Below, piece after piece: positions 11,501-22,217 of a DNA stretch of 64,000 bases. The DNA comes from Diphasiastrum complanatum (taxonomy: Eukaryota > Streptophyta > Lycopodiopsida > Lycopodiales > Lycopodiaceae): the NCBI GenBank assembly GCA_029204225.1, contig CM055104.1, positions 52,198,294-52,262,293 of the forward strand, written 5' to 3'. The first letter of the stretch is position 1. Each line of letters starts with the position of its first letter. A program made the translations under genes and the position numbers. The notes below the pieces were generated by a model that worked only from the letters and a program-made list of their open reading frames with translations, ran no database searches and had not been told where the DNA came from.

Positions 11501-14500
11501 CTAAAAGGTGAATGAGTATTATGTATTGCTGACAGTCTATGTTGATGATTCGTTGCTAATAGGAAATTCTACTCCTTTCATCAATCATTGTAAGAAGTTA
11601 ATTGGCTCTATTTTTTTTGTTTCGGACCTTGGAGAGGCAAAGTTTTGCCTTGGAATTCAAATTCACCATGACAAGGTAAAAGGCACTATTGCACTTCATC
11701 AACAACATTATATCTTGAAGATCCTGAAGGACTATATGCTGGAGTGCAAAGGCAAAGGCATTCCCATGCTACTTGGAGTTAAATTATCCAAGGAAGATGG
11801 AGTGAAGACTGAAGAGGAACATGTAGAAATGTCCAAGATTCCTTATCACAACTTTATTGGATCTTTAATGTATCTCACTACTTTATGGATGATTATAAAA
11901 GCATTACAGGAGGATGTAGTATACTTTCAAGAGCAACCATCACATGGATATGCAAGAAGCAATCTTTTGTTGCTCAATCCTCTTGTGAGGCGGAATACAT
12001 TGATCAGGAGTTTCTATTGATATAGTTTGGCTGCGATACATGCTTGAACATCTACACCAACTTAATGAAGGCCCGAGTTCTTTATTTATTGACAACACTT
12101 CTGCTATTATACTTTCGAAAGACGCCGTATTTCATGGGAGGACCAAACATATTCATATCAAGTATCATCATTTGAGAGATCTAGTCAAGAAGAAGATTAT
12201 CTCCCCTATCTTCATTGACTCAAGTAACATGGTTGCAGATATTCTTACAAAGGCACTCCATGAAAAATCATTTCATCGTCATAAGAAGAAGCTTGGAGTA
12301 TGGAAAATTGACCAAACTTGAGAGGGAGCTGTTATAGTTTAAGTTTGGGTCAATTTCACCATGTATTTGGGCGCCACGCAATATTAATTTGCACCGCGCA
12401 AAATTGTTCTCTCTCAAAGTTTAAATAGGCTTTCCAAGTTTGTAAAACATTATAATATAATTAATTGTAAAGGTTTTAACCTTGAGTAGGCCCAAAAAGT
12501 TTGTAAATGGGACCCTAAGGGCAATTTCACATGCTACCAACTATATGTTGGAACTTTATCAATTTTCATGTTGAAGAGGGGCGCACATTTCCTAGCATGA
12601 AAACTTGTGGACCAAGGCAAATCATGCCAAGAATCATTGCATGAAGAGAGAATATGAAAACCCATGCATAGAATGTGCATGCTTGAGTCTTAGCATGTGG
12701 GACACCTATACTTACACTTGGAAGCAATGTACATCACAAATCATTTGTTCTAAACTATACAAGAGACCCTCCTCCCAATGGGCGCACTTCTTATGGACAA
12801 GTTTTTCTCACATATGCTAGTGGTCTTTGTTTTCTTGTATGGTGAAGTTGCTTGCTCATTCTTGCTAGTGTTATGCTATCCAGTTATTCTTCTAGATTGA
12901 CGGATGTTGGATCTTGCTTCTTTCATTGTAATCTTGCTAACCTTATGTTCTTTGTGTTGAAAGTTTGTGGGCAACAAGTATTCAAGATCCATTCAGCCTA
13001 ATTGAAGGAGCAATATTATAGTTTTTGATGCTAGAATGCTTTTTATAGCATCCACCATCATTCTAGATCATGTAGCAATTTCTTTTGTGAGTATAATGTC
13101 ATTTTTCTGCTCACGTTCTCTTTATCTTCTCCGCTGTCCACCATAGCTGGGAAGATCCAATTGCTACATAAGGCTGACTGATTCATTGCATGTGCAAGTA
13201 TTAATCCATGCATGTTGCATGCATGTCTCCAGAATTTTTTAGATTGCTTGCATGTTGCTATATTTGCTTGCATGTTAAATGCATGTTGTTAGTTTTGAGC
13301 TATTTTGAGATGTAGAAGACCATCAAGGATTCCTAGGTTGGTAAACCTTGATTTAAAGATCCTAGCTATCTCTATTTTCAATCTATAACATATCACAAGC
13401 TCACAAGCATATACAAGTCACTTAACATTCCATGTGCAGCCGAGATAGATATAGTCATGGCTGGCCCTATCTTCATCTATATAATCAAAAGGTCATGCTT
13501 TCCATATGACATGTTGCGCTTTGGCATCTAGAGCCTAGATTTTTAGGTCTTCTCCTTAATGGACAGCTTGGCAACTGATAGAATGCCATCCATGTCCTCA
13601 AGGACATATAGTCTCATAGGCGTATTGGGCTGGCTTAGAGGTTCCATCCCACCAGCAATGGGTACTAATATGTTTGTTTGGACCAAATCTGTTACTTGTT
13701 GTCTCCTGGTACCTAACCCAAAGACATACATGGGTACTTCTACAATAACCATACCATGATTGAGAGGATGCTCCACATGGTGCTAATTCAAGCGCAGATC
13801 ACCTCATGGTACACCCCTTAGTGTTGGTCTCACATTGGGTCTCAGACCTGATTTGGAGTCATAAGGATGATATACAGTCAGTGTGGTAATGCATGTTATA
13901 TACTCTGTCCTCACATAAGTAGTGAGTTGGTGAGCACTTTCTTTCCTCTCAGGAGTTCGACTTCAATCTCTTGCTCAAATCAGGACATACAAGACAAAAA
14001 GTGCATGTCAGGTACGCTATCAAATAGGATACAATATCGTGGTAGGAGCTCACTAATTGTGAGAAATGACTCTGTCTTTATAGCAGCTAAGATTCCAGCA
14101 TTACTTATTTAGTTGGAATTGTTGCTTCGTTCCTTCTGGTTAATGGAGTATAATATCATGCTCGTGCTTTGAGTGGCTGATCTTCATGTACCAATTGTAT
14201 TCCCATCAGCTATTATTATACTTTTCATGGTTCACAATCACTATTTTTAACAGTTTGATGTAGAAAGTGTTACTAAGATCACAAGTTTTCAATCTGTACG
14301 ATTTCCTCTCTCTGGCTCTACAAAGCTCCCACTTGGTGATTAGTTTTTGTCATCTTATGTACTTCTAGAATTAAGGAGGTCTCTCATTTGTCTCTTATCA
14401 TCAAAGCTCCATGAATGGAATCTTCTACCTAACTGTATGGACGCAAGGTGTCATGTTTGATCTTTTTAAAATAAAACTTCAAAGTTTAGGTTGATAATTG

Positions 14501-17500
14501 ACTTGAACATATTTTCCTATTATTGTTCCCATTGATTGCTAGTCTCAGAAGCCATTCAAGATTTTTTTTCTTCTGTTACGTGTTTAGTTGCTTTATTTTG
14601 TGCAGAGTCTCAGCAAATTGTTTCTCCCTTTTGCAGCCAATTAGGTTGAGTGGTCAAAAGTTTTTGTTGACGGGTCATATTCACATTGACTCGAGATTGT
14701 ATGGTGACACAAACAAACTGGTTAATACCATATTAGTAGATGTAACACAACAAGAAAACATCTTGGAGCAAGTCAGTGTTGGGAAGCTTGTGAAAGGAGC
14801 AAATGATACCAGTCCTGTCGCTATCTATGCATACGAACACTGGGCTCGATTTGGCGATAAACTTATCTTTTCTCCACGGCATGCGAGGTGATTCTAATGC
14901 TATATGCTTATTTATAGAATATGACTTCTTTGATTGTTGTCAAATTTACGAGTACAGGCATGTAACATACCCGAGTCTTGAGATGGATATCATGAAAGTT
15001 GTTTGTTGATCCGAGCAAATCTTCATCCTTTGATTCCAACATCGTTGAAACCTATTTCAGTTGCACATGACCTCCGGCTCTACAGAATTGGTTTCTCAAC
15101 ATAGAACACAATGCGCGCACTTTCGAACATGATTACCAGGGTCTTTCTCTGGTATCAATCATAACCATTCCAGATAAATGATGGTTGCATCTACAAAGTG
15201 TCTTTAAGAAACCTTTCAAGCTATTTCACCTGTACATTTACACAAACCTGAATGAACGTAGCTAATTGTGGGTCATTACTTCATCCGACTGGAACAGATG
15301 ATCAAAAACTTGGCAATATTGTAAGATGCCCGGATGGTAATTTCCATCTCCTGACATAGGAGATGGAAATTACCATTATGCATCTCCAGATTGAAACCAT
15401 TTGCACAGACATGTTGCAGTGGACATCCAGAATTTTTTCCAGTAGTTGGCATTGGGCACTAGAAACTTTGTGCAATTTATGTTAGTGCACAATTGAATTT
15501 TCTATTCTGGGGAGTTGCATTAAGAGAGTGGAGGCAATCCATGGGCATTTGCTTGTGAAGGTGGATGGCATCGCTACAAAGAAATGTGTTTCTAGAAGAT
15601 GAAAAAGAGTTGCAAAAATGTTTAATTCTTTGTGGTTTTTGTGTTGTAGTTGGTGCCTCTAGCTTTGCCAATTCCAGAAATACTTTTAAGTTAGGAGTCT
15701 TTTAATGTTCATACTGTCTCCACAAAGCTGTGGTGCTAAGGTGTTATGAGGTTTTTGGAAGCGGACAGCCATACAAATTTAGTGGAATTCATGGTATTAT
15801 ATATCCACGTTGGAAAACCAAAGTTAGTCAGAAATCCAAATTTGACACATAGCTTCCCTGTACTTGGCTTGGAATAAAAGGTTCATATATATCCACCATG
15901 CCTCTGAAAGTGTTGTACTTGCTAGGAGGCACTGAATTTAGTACTGGTACTAGAAATGCACATTTCTAAGTGTTGTTCTTTAACTGTTTTAGCTAGTCAT
16001 CAAATTATTGAACACATAAATCCCCATAAATAGGATAAAAGGTTTTTTGCTGAAATTAAAGTATAAGCTATTTCAGAATTTGTGCTCTTTCATAAACGAT
16101 TTTATTTTTAAAAGTGGTATTTCTGCAACAGCAGGGGAGATGTGATTACCAGAAGTGCAGACCAGCAAGAAAATAATGCTGTTGTTCCCACCATTTTGTT
16201 CTATCCCAGGGAACAGCAGGTCAATAACTTAACTTTTTTGGCAGCCCCTAGTTTATCTTTTAAGAGTAGTGCAAGTTTTTTAGTTTATGACTTTTCCAGC
16301 TTGCATTAGATGACCATATTCACCATCGTATGGTTGTGTGTCTTTCATGTGGAAATCCTTTGTGCTCAAACTCCAAGGCACATATATGGTTTGGCAATTG
16401 ATTGCCAGCTTTGGACCTTCAAATTTTTGGAATGAGAATAATAATAGAAAAGGCTAAGCCACTATGATTTGAGTGGTTGTCAGTATCTGAAATCTGTTCA
16501 TGTAGCTGCAGGTTCATGTTGTAGATGATGGTTGTCAACCAAATATTGGAGAATTTTATGGCCGTCCAGGTATTTATATCAACGGTTATGTCACACCTGC
16601 CCTTCAGGGGGTGAATATTGATGTCATCTCTGAAAGTGACAGTGCAGCTGGTCGTTTGAGAAGAGGAGAAGTTGCTTTCAAAACAGTAACACTTGAAGAT
16701 GGTTCTTACACAGCTGGTCCACTGTTTGATGATACTACCTACAGGGTGCAAGCTGAGAAGGTAAATTAGCATGAAATTCGTGTTTCTATTGGCCTTACCG
16801 CTAAGTTCTCCAGGAAATGAACCTTCTTCAACACCATTTAGTACTTGTAGATTGAAATTGAACAGGTTCGGTTTAGGTTTAATCTTCTTGCTCTGAATGT
16901 CTCTTTACTTCTGTTGTTGAAAAGCTGTGAGAATATTGACCCGTCATGTGTTCTGCATCAGTCCGGATATCACCTCAAAGCGATAGGAAACCATCTTTTC
17001 TCTTGCGAGAAGCTTGGTCGAATCATTGTAGAGGTGTCTCCAGGAGAGGGAGCTGAGGAGTTTATGCCAACTGTCCTCCTCTCTCTGAGTGGTGAAAATG
17101 GTTATCGCAAGAATGCAGTCACTGGACCTGGAAATTTCTTTAGTTTTGATGATCTCTTTCCTGGAACTTTCTATCTTCGACCACTTCTTAAAGTATTCCA
17201 ACTTGCACAATTTTGTTGCTCTTTTGTTCGATTTTGCCAGCTTTATCCAGCCACTTTGTATTAATGCATCTTACTTAGAACCTGTGTAGTGCTAGACATG
17301 AGTGTGATGCTTTATCTTGATATAGATTGGAAGAAATTTTATTGATTGCAGGAATACACTTTCACACCTCCAGCTCAGGCGGTAGAAATTGGATCAGGCG
17401 ATCACATCAAAGTGAGATTCATTGCGAAGAGAGTTGCTTACAGGTTTGTTATTTCAATCTGCTGATCACTTTAATCTACTTTTTCGATTCCCTTCACAAA

Positions 17501-20500
17501 TTCTCAGTGGCACTTCTTGCACATTATCATCACTATTCTTCAGTTAACTTGAAGTCTTGAATAGAAGCTCACAGTCTATTTTTGTTTCGTTGATAAAAAT
17601 AGAAATTTTGCGCTCTATTCCAGAATGCAGTTAGGAAAACTCTGTTTTTTAGATGCTGGCCCCTTCTTAGTACAATAGAAAGAACCATATTTTACAATCA
17701 TTCTGTGGAACAGAACCCTTTTAATCTGTAACATTCTGAGTTTGGAACATCGCTCCAATTCAACGGAAGACATTTCTATGTATTGTATCCCTTAATTCAC
17801 TCCCTGCTAGGTGTTTCCCCCATATTTATGAAGTGGACTCTGGGTGGCTTCTTACGTTTTCACCTGTTTTGTGAAATATTGTAAATAATCATTATGGGCG
17901 TTACAGTGTTCTTGGAACAGTTACCTCTCTATCTGGAAAACCTGAGGAAGGCATCTCGATGGAAGCCCGTGCAGAATCTAGAGGGTACTATGATGAGACA
18001 GTTACAGATGCTGATGGAAAATATCGTTTAAGAGGTCTTTTACCAGATACAAGTTATGTTGTAAAAGTTGTTATAAAGAATGACACAGAGGGAGTACGAA
18101 TTGAGCGAGCTTCACCTCAATATGCTGCTATTCAGGTATAATGATGATGCCTTAATACACTTGAAGTTCGTGAAAGGCATTGATTCACTGTCTAGTTGGT
18201 TTTTCTATTATGTCTGGCATTCAAAATGTTCGTCTTCAAAATTTTCAGGTTCTTTCTGTGATTCTTAGTGCTGTCTTATGACTTCAATAACCTCAGTGTC
18301 AGTTGCACATAGTTTAAGTTTTAATATTCTCACAATCATCTTAGACTATCCACGTAGTATATCATGAGCATCGAGGAACATGATTTATATGAGGACAATT
18401 GAGGATGCTATTGAGGGTTCCCTCTAGTCTTTGAGTTGCTACTATGCTCATGAATAGAAACGTAACTGTATTGACTTTTCCAAACTTGAATGTGCAGTTT
18501 AAGCAATCAGTAAAATCGTGAGCTTATAATCTGAATGGTATGTGTATCCTCTGAATTCTATTCTTGAAAAACACTTCAAAATGACCACTGACATTATGGT
18601 AAAGATTGTAGCACTTGGTAAAAAGTTCAGGTTGTCCTTCATATAGTTGTATTCCCTGTATAATGTGTCGTTCCAGAAGTGGAATTATCTCAACTTGTGT
18701 ATATCATCAAGGGCTTCTCTATCATAGGTTTTCTTGTGAAATAAGTCTTTTAGGATAAAACTATGTGTTACAGTCTACTTGCTTCAAACTTGACTTTGAA
18801 TGCTACTAATTGTTAAAAGTACAGTACTTTGACACAAAAGACTCCAAGAGTGATTGATTGATTGATCAATCTATCTATTGCAAAACTAGACTCCAATTTC
18901 TTGATCTAGATTGACAATTTAGACTTCTACAATCAAGAGCAATCAAAAGATGATCAAAACAAGTAAATCCGGCTCCACACGTGTGTGGTACGGCCTCCAG
19001 TATGGCCTGCTAACAGAGAATGTTGCTTACAAAGTTTTGATTGCATTCACAAAATCACAAGACAAATGTGTGGATTGCTAGAAATTGCCAATGGACTCCA
19101 AAAACTCGCTTGAATCTCAATAGAATGAATCATATGCAAGTACATTGAGATGGTATTCTTGGCTAGCTGAGCAGGTCCAGCACGTGTTCAGGTGCCACAT
19201 CATCATCAGGTACACCCATTCAATCATCTTCACCTAACCATTAGGTCTACCAACCATGGTGGTTAGATTGACTCACCAACTACCTTGATTCGTGGAGTTT
19301 CCTCCTAAATTTTAGGGAACTTGACCAAATTTATCAACTAATACCTATGATTAGGATCTAACCTACCTAGATCTATTTTTCACACATGTGAACAGCCTCC
19401 ACACGCGTGGGACCCACCTATGCACAATTTTACAAGGTTTAATCAAGCTATAATTTGCCAATTTTGACAATTTTCACACTCCTCAAATCTAGCTTTATAA
19501 AACTATGGTACATCTATCTAAAACTCCAAGAGTTAATCTTAGCTTGATGAATGAATACTTTTAGATGAATTCCAGCTACAAACAAAGAACCTATGAGGCT
19601 CCGATAGAGAATGATGTCCATGAAAGATCTTTCACCACCTCTTAAAGGATCCCTTACAAGATGTTCCATAGATGTGTATTCATACATGCATAGATCCATG
19701 TGAAAACTTTTAGGAATGAAGTAGCATGCTGAAGTCAAGAAAATCCAGCAAGCTTAAGCTACTTCAATATCCAAAAATTGAATGTTAGGGGCCAAGATCG
19801 AGCATTATTGGCTTCCAACCCAATTGTAGCTTAGAATTGCCAAAACTTCTTGCATTATCTTTATGAAAGAGGAGATTATTTACATATAATGCAAGAATGA
19901 ATCCTGATCCATGAGTAAACATAAGGATATGTAATGGATCATGCTCTCTCAAAATGGATTTAAGAGAATAAGGGAGGATCTTGAGTTGAGTATGCCAAGA
20001 TCTTGGTACTACCTTAATGATCTTGATGATCTCTCCATGATTATGCCAATCCTTTGCCTTCAAGACACTTTGTACACATAAAGTAACACCAAATGGATTG
20101 ATGAATGCATGAGAGATGTCACTCTCCTCACCTTTCCTTCCTTTGCCAATGAACTTGAGCCTTGATGCCCCCATCTTGGACTTTGAAGGTCTTCTTGGAA
20201 TTCTTGGCCCATCACCTTTTCCTTGCACTTGACTCAGCTCCTCTCCATCAATGAGTTGAATAAGGTGCTAATCCAAAGGTGCTCCTTCAAGTTTGCAAGT
20301 CTTCCACTCATGAAAGATCATATTTCCACCATTTGGCATTGACAAGTTTTTTGGTGGAAAAAATGTAGATTTTACAATCTCTACTTGAAGAGCAAAAAAC
20401 TACCATTATTTCTTCCATTGAAGTAGGATAATCTTTGGTCCTTCATTGAAATGATCATGCACAAAGCATGTGGACTCAAAGAATTTCAAGTACATTATAT

Positions 20501-22217
20501 TAAATGGTGTTTTGATTTTTATGACGCCATTTTTCAAACTATTACAAAAATAATTATCCAATGAAATTGCTTTATCAACATCAAATGTAGATTGGAAAGC
20601 ATTTAACTTCGTTGTCTTGTCATATCCACATAATGTACTAAAAATCATCAATGTTGAAGATAAAAAATAAGTCACTTCAAGTCTTCTAACATTATCTATG
20701 AGAAATTCGAAGATCGTAGCATCTCCATTGCTTTTCACCCTTGCAAGGTGCACACTTGAATGAATAAATTGCATGAACTTTGATGGCTCGGCCTTTGTCC
20801 TTGAGGACCTTCTTGGAGCTCTCGGGTTTTGAGGTTGATTCTCGATATCTTTCTCTCTTTTATGCTCCTCAATCCTAGCAAGATCACACTTTGACAAGAT
20901 CTCCACTTGAGTGAGCTCCTCCAGCATATAATCATGTTAGTATCACAGGTCGTTTCCACAGTGGCCTGTATTTAATGCATCAGCAGTTTTTCTGTTAGCT
21001 TTGAGATTTTCTGATATGATGACCCTACCTGGGTTACCTGGATGTCTGTTGCAGCAGACTGTTCAACTTGTACAGAATGTACAGTCCACCAAATAATGCA
21101 TAGTCGCTCTGACATGCCTTTTGTACGAAAAAAACACAGCTTCCTTTTCCACTAGCACATTTCCTTTGCACAAACATCATTGGAACAGATGGAAGCTAAA
21201 CATTGGAGAAAAATGACTTTGTTAAATTGTCAAACTTCACAGCTATGTTTGAATTCTCTATGATGGCTGGAGAATCTGTTCTTTGCACAGTTGAGTGATA
21301 TATGGGTGAACCTGTAAAAGAACGACTTTTGGTACATTTGAAAAAACTAAACTAAGCACGCTAAATAGTATATGATAGTTATTTTGAGTGTTCTAATATG
21401 GTCAGTAGATTCTAATCTAGTGGATGTTCTGCTACTAAACAGGTTCATTCAAGAGACACAACAGGAGTGGACTTTGTTGTTTTTGATTATCCAACTTCAA
21501 GCTATGTAACAGGTGAAGTTGAAGGGCCCAATCTGGAAAGATGGCAGCCATTCATAACAGTCGAAATAGTCTCTACCTTGGAACCCCACAAAATTGAACG
21601 AACCATCCCATTGCCCTTGTCTTACTTTTTTGAATTACAAGATCTTCCGAAAGGAAAGTACACAGTGAAACTTGAGTTGGGACTATCAAGTAGGACACAC
21701 ACTTTTGAATCGGATGTCATTGAATTGGACTTAGAGACAAAATCCCATGCCCATGTGGGACCTATCAAGTTTCGGGCTGAAGAGCATCAGCAAAAGCAGG
21801 TAATGTGCCCTCAGAATAGTTTTAACGCTTGCCATGCAATTTTTTACGTCAGGTTGTTTGTTCGAGACAATTTCAGACACTTAAATGATTCAAGTCAGAG
21901 TTGAACTCAGTTCATTATCATTTCTTGATTTTACAGGATTTGACATCTGCCCCTGTCTTTCCAATAGTCGTTGGAGTTGCAGTCATTGCTCTATTTGCCA
22001 GCATGCCAAGGTAGGGCCAAAACGTTATAGCCCACTTTTTAGCAACAAGAGGAGTAGTTTCAGAGAACTTTGTGTGTATGAAATGGCCCCACCTTGCAAT
22101 TTTGGCAGGATAAAGGATGGATATCAGTGGGTGACTGATATTACCAACACAGCTGCAGCTCCCATAGGTCCAAAGAAAGACATGCGGAAAGTGGGCCTTA
22201 GAAAGAGAACATATTGA
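2410..22217 (+). CDS. NOMO (nodal modulator) homologue, C-terminal 709 residues, 12 exons
   Basis: Exons: 2410-2541, 8463-8669, 8823-8936, 14637-14887, 16135-16219, 16512-16760, 16962-17192, 17352-17443, 17907-18135, 21443-21799, 21937-22010, 22109-22217. They join in one frame (2130 nt including TGA) with GT-AG borders throughout. The protein is a string of beta-sandwich (carbohydrate-binding-like) repeats, each with a turn such as EFVIEQVFPGKYSLQ, SFDDLFPGTFYLRP, KYRLRGLLPDTSYVVK or ELQDLPKGKYTV. One hydrophobic helix (visible residues about 656-671) and a short basic tail ending KRTY follow. Known family role: NOMO is an ER type I membrane protein that, with nicalin and TMEM147, forms a translocon-associated complex for multipass membrane proteins. 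Family members are about 1,200 residues, so roughly 500 N-terminal residues lie upstream of the window. No frameshift or internal stop was seen. Identification rests on remembered plant and animal NOMO sequence. Confidence 0.93.
4685..4860 (-). pseudogene. Ty3/gypsy reverse transcriptase relic
   Basis: On the minus strand a short run reads KEGLMRMCINYRALNQ, matching the gypsy RT signature around (W)R(L/M)C(V/I)DYRALN. Stops and an apparent internal deletion follow. It is a small decayed fragment inside NOMO intron 2542-8462, and no LTRs were located. Confidence 0.55.
4870..7146. other. Intronic DNA with no recognised gene
   Basis: AT-rich intron sequence. Several short ORFs are present but none resembles a known protein. 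It may hold more decayed retroelement sequence next to the RT relic, but I could not align it to anything. Confidence 0.5.
7155..7609. mobile_element. hAT-like non-autonomous element, 455 bp, 8-bp TSD
   Basis: The element starts CATAGAA and ends TTCTATG and is flanked by identical 8-bp AATGAATG at 7147-7154 and 7610-7617. Ends are rich in inverted GAACCGT/ACGGTTC motifs, including the perfect palindrome GTGAACCGTACGGTTCAC (7206-7223). The centre has tandem ATCTGTGAA repeats. There is no coding capacity. An 8-bp duplication fits hAT, but the termini are not a textbook hAT sequence. Confidence 0.7.
7310..7475. repeat. Short-period repeat of AATCTGTGAA
   Basis: Repeated (A)ATCTGTGAA(AT) units with spacers such as CATTTG and GCCAAAA, about 12 copies. 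It forms the interior of the 455-bp element. Confidence 0.7.
7618..8462. other. 3' end of the 5.9-kb NOMO intron
   Basis: No gene or mobile element was recognised. It contains a 12-bp C run near 8099-8110 and ends in the acceptor TTTGCAACAG before the exon at 8463. Confidence 0.5.
8463..8669 (+). CDS. NOMO visible exon 2
   Basis: 69 codons, phase 0. It carries the highly conserved WEENWCWNQNLIDIEV and FEQKGVWLHIESTHA segments of NOMO, with donor ACT/GTATGT. Confidence 0.95.
8823..8936 (+). CDS. NOMO visible exon 3
   Basis: 38 codons, phase 0. It reads KGWQCICVEEPGTHELQF, directly continuing the previous exon across a 153-bp intron, with donor AAG/GTAAGC. The following intron (8937-14636) is filled with copia sequence. 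Confidence 0.95.
9352..9482. repeat. Tandem duplication, two copies of about 66 bp
   Basis: The run AGGACAAGAAGCC(G/A)CAAA followed by CTGAAA and a GTTTCATATAGAGATGCTAT tail occurs twice head to tail with few differences, inside the NOMO intron. Confidence 0.8.
9543..9621. repeat. First copy of a 79-bp repeat, split from the second by a solo LTR
   Basis: TTAAGCACATTAT, TTTCACTATCTCAAAGAA and AACCAGCCAAATAT are followed by AAGTGGTTAAT. The same sequence recurs at 10694-10764. The two were probably adjacent before the LTR inserted at the TTAAG that opens the second copy. Confidence 0.75.
9627..10693 (-). mobile_element. Solo copia LTR, 1067 bp, with TTAAG target duplication
   Basis: The sequence opens TGTTATAG and closes CATGACA. 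It is flanked by TTAAG on both sides (9622-9626 and 10694-10698). It is the reverse complement of, and clearly homologous to, the LTR at 12330-13390. No internal region is attached, so it is a solo LTR. It carries many CATGCA motifs near 9731-9892. Confidence 0.87.
10838..12329 (+). pseudogene. 5'-truncated Ty1/copia pol (RT and RNase H)
   Basis: Open pieces are interrupted by frameshifts. The first (10838-11224) covers the start of RT with CKWLYKLKFSP. The second (11508-12020) has the RT active site YVDDSLLIGN. The third (12040-12321) has the RNase H tail FIDNTSAI, GRTKHIHIKYHHL and ADILTKAL, ending just before the polypurine tract. No gag, protease, integrase or left LTR is present. It lies in sense orientation in the NOMO intron. 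Confidence 0.9.
12320..12329 (+). other. Polypurine tract of the copia element
   Basis: GAGAGGGAGC immediately precedes the LTR start TGTTATAG, the expected position for plus-strand priming. Confidence 0.75.
12330..13390 (+). mobile_element. 3' LTR of the intronic copia element
   Basis: Opens TGTTATAGTTTAAG and closes CTATAACA, 1061 bp, next to the polypurine tract. It is the same family as the reversed solo LTR at 9627-10693, so the two LTRs form a large inverted repeat around the pol fragment. The 3' portion carries several TGCATG motifs (13190-13280). Confidence 0.87.
13391..14636. other. Remainder of NOMO intron, no recognised gene
   Basis: A minus-strand ORF at 13543-13776 (77 codons) and a few others are open, but I recognise no family. 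The stretch ends in a good acceptor, CCCTTTTGCAG, at 14636. Confidence 0.45.
14637..14887 (+). CDS. NOMO visible exon 4
   Basis: 83 codons plus two bases of a split Arg codon. It reads PIRLSGQKFLLTGHIHID and ends RFGDKLIFSPRHA, the expected next NOMO repeat, with donor GAG/GTGATT. Confidence 0.93.
14888..16134. other. NOMO intron, 1.25 kb
   Basis: No coding or mobile-element signal was recognised apart from the perfect 19-bp hairpin at 15334-15376. Confidence 0.5.
15334..15376. repeat. Perfect hairpin, 19-bp arms, 5-nt loop
   Basis: The left arm ATGGTAATTTCCATCTCCT (15334-15352) is exactly complementary to the right arm at 15358-15376, with loop GACAT. It lies in a NOMO intron. Confidence 0.9.
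16135..16219 (+). CDS. NOMO visible exon 5
   Basis: One base completing the split Arg, then 28 codons. It reads GDVITRSADQQE and ends TILFYPREQQ, matching the LFYPR motif of plant NOMO, with donor CAG/GTCAAT. Confidence 0.9.
16512..16760 (+). CDS. NOMO visible exon 6
   Basis: 83 codons, phase 0. It contains VHVVDDGCQPNIGEF and GSYTAGPLFDDTTYRVQ, typical of the NOMO repeat, with donor AAG/GTAAAT. Confidence 0.95.
16962..17192 (+). CDS. NOMO visible exon 7
   Basis: 77 codons, phase 0. It includes SGYHLKAIGNHLFSCEKLG, VLLSLSGENGYRKN and LFPGTFYLRPLLK, among the most conserved parts of NOMO. The donor GTATTC is slightly weak. Confidence 0.95.
17352..17443 (+). CDS. NOMO visible exon 8
   Basis: 30 codons plus two bases of a split Ser. 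It reads EYTFTPPAQAVEIGSGDH and ends AKRVAY, with acceptor GATTGCAG and donor CAG/GTTTGT. Confidence 0.94.
17907..18135 (+). CDS. NOMO visible exon 9
   Basis: One base completing Ser, then 76 codons. It includes VLGTVTSLSGKPEEGISMEA and KYRLRGLLPDTSYVVKVV. The donor is CAG/GTATAA. The following 3.3-kb intron holds a copia relic. Confidence 0.95.
18840..19478 (-). mobile_element. Copia 3' LTR in NOMO intron
   Basis: A 639-bp block with TGACACAAAAG at its left edge and TTTTCACA at its right edge, so on the minus strand it runs TG...CA. Immediately right, the minus strand reads GATTTGAGGAGTG, a plausible polypurine tract. The left flank is TACTT, but no matching duplication was found at the far end because the 5' LTR is missing. 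Confidence 0.65.
19479..20960 (-). pseudogene. Ty1/copia pol relic, antisense to NOMO
   Basis: The minus-strand ORF at 19785-20228 contains PRSWHTQLKILPYSLKSI and FILALYVNNLLF, equivalent to the copia RT segment ending in the YVDD active site. Here YVDD has become YVNN, removing both catalytic Asp residues. A second ORF (20406-20927) holds a NPRAPRRSSRTKAE stretch, like the basic linker ahead of copia RT, then unrecognised sequence. No 5' LTR was seen on the right. Confidence 0.65.
21443..21799 (+). CDS. NOMO visible exon 10
   Basis: 119 codons, phase 0. It includes VDFVVFDYPTSSYVTGEVEG, LPLSYFFELQDLPKGKYTV and ETKSHAHVGPIKF, the last luminal repeat before the membrane anchor, with donor CAG/GTAATG. 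Confidence 0.95.
21937..22010 (+). CDS. NOMO visible exon 11, transmembrane segment
   Basis: 24 codons plus two bases of Arg. It encodes APVFPIVVGVAVIALFASM, a single membrane helix at the position of the NOMO C-terminal anchor, with donor AAG/GTAGGG. Confidence 0.93.
22109..22217 (+). CDS. NOMO visible exon 12, cytosolic tail and stop
   Basis: One base completing Arg, then 35 codons and TGA. The tail ends PKKDMRKVGLRKRTY, matching the conserved basic KKTY/KRTY end of plant NOMO. Confidence 0.93.

Noticed and set aside
13543-13776. Minus-strand 77-codon ORF
   Set aside because: Coherent-looking but no recognised family, no partner exons, and opposed by a plus-strand ORF; not supported as a gene.
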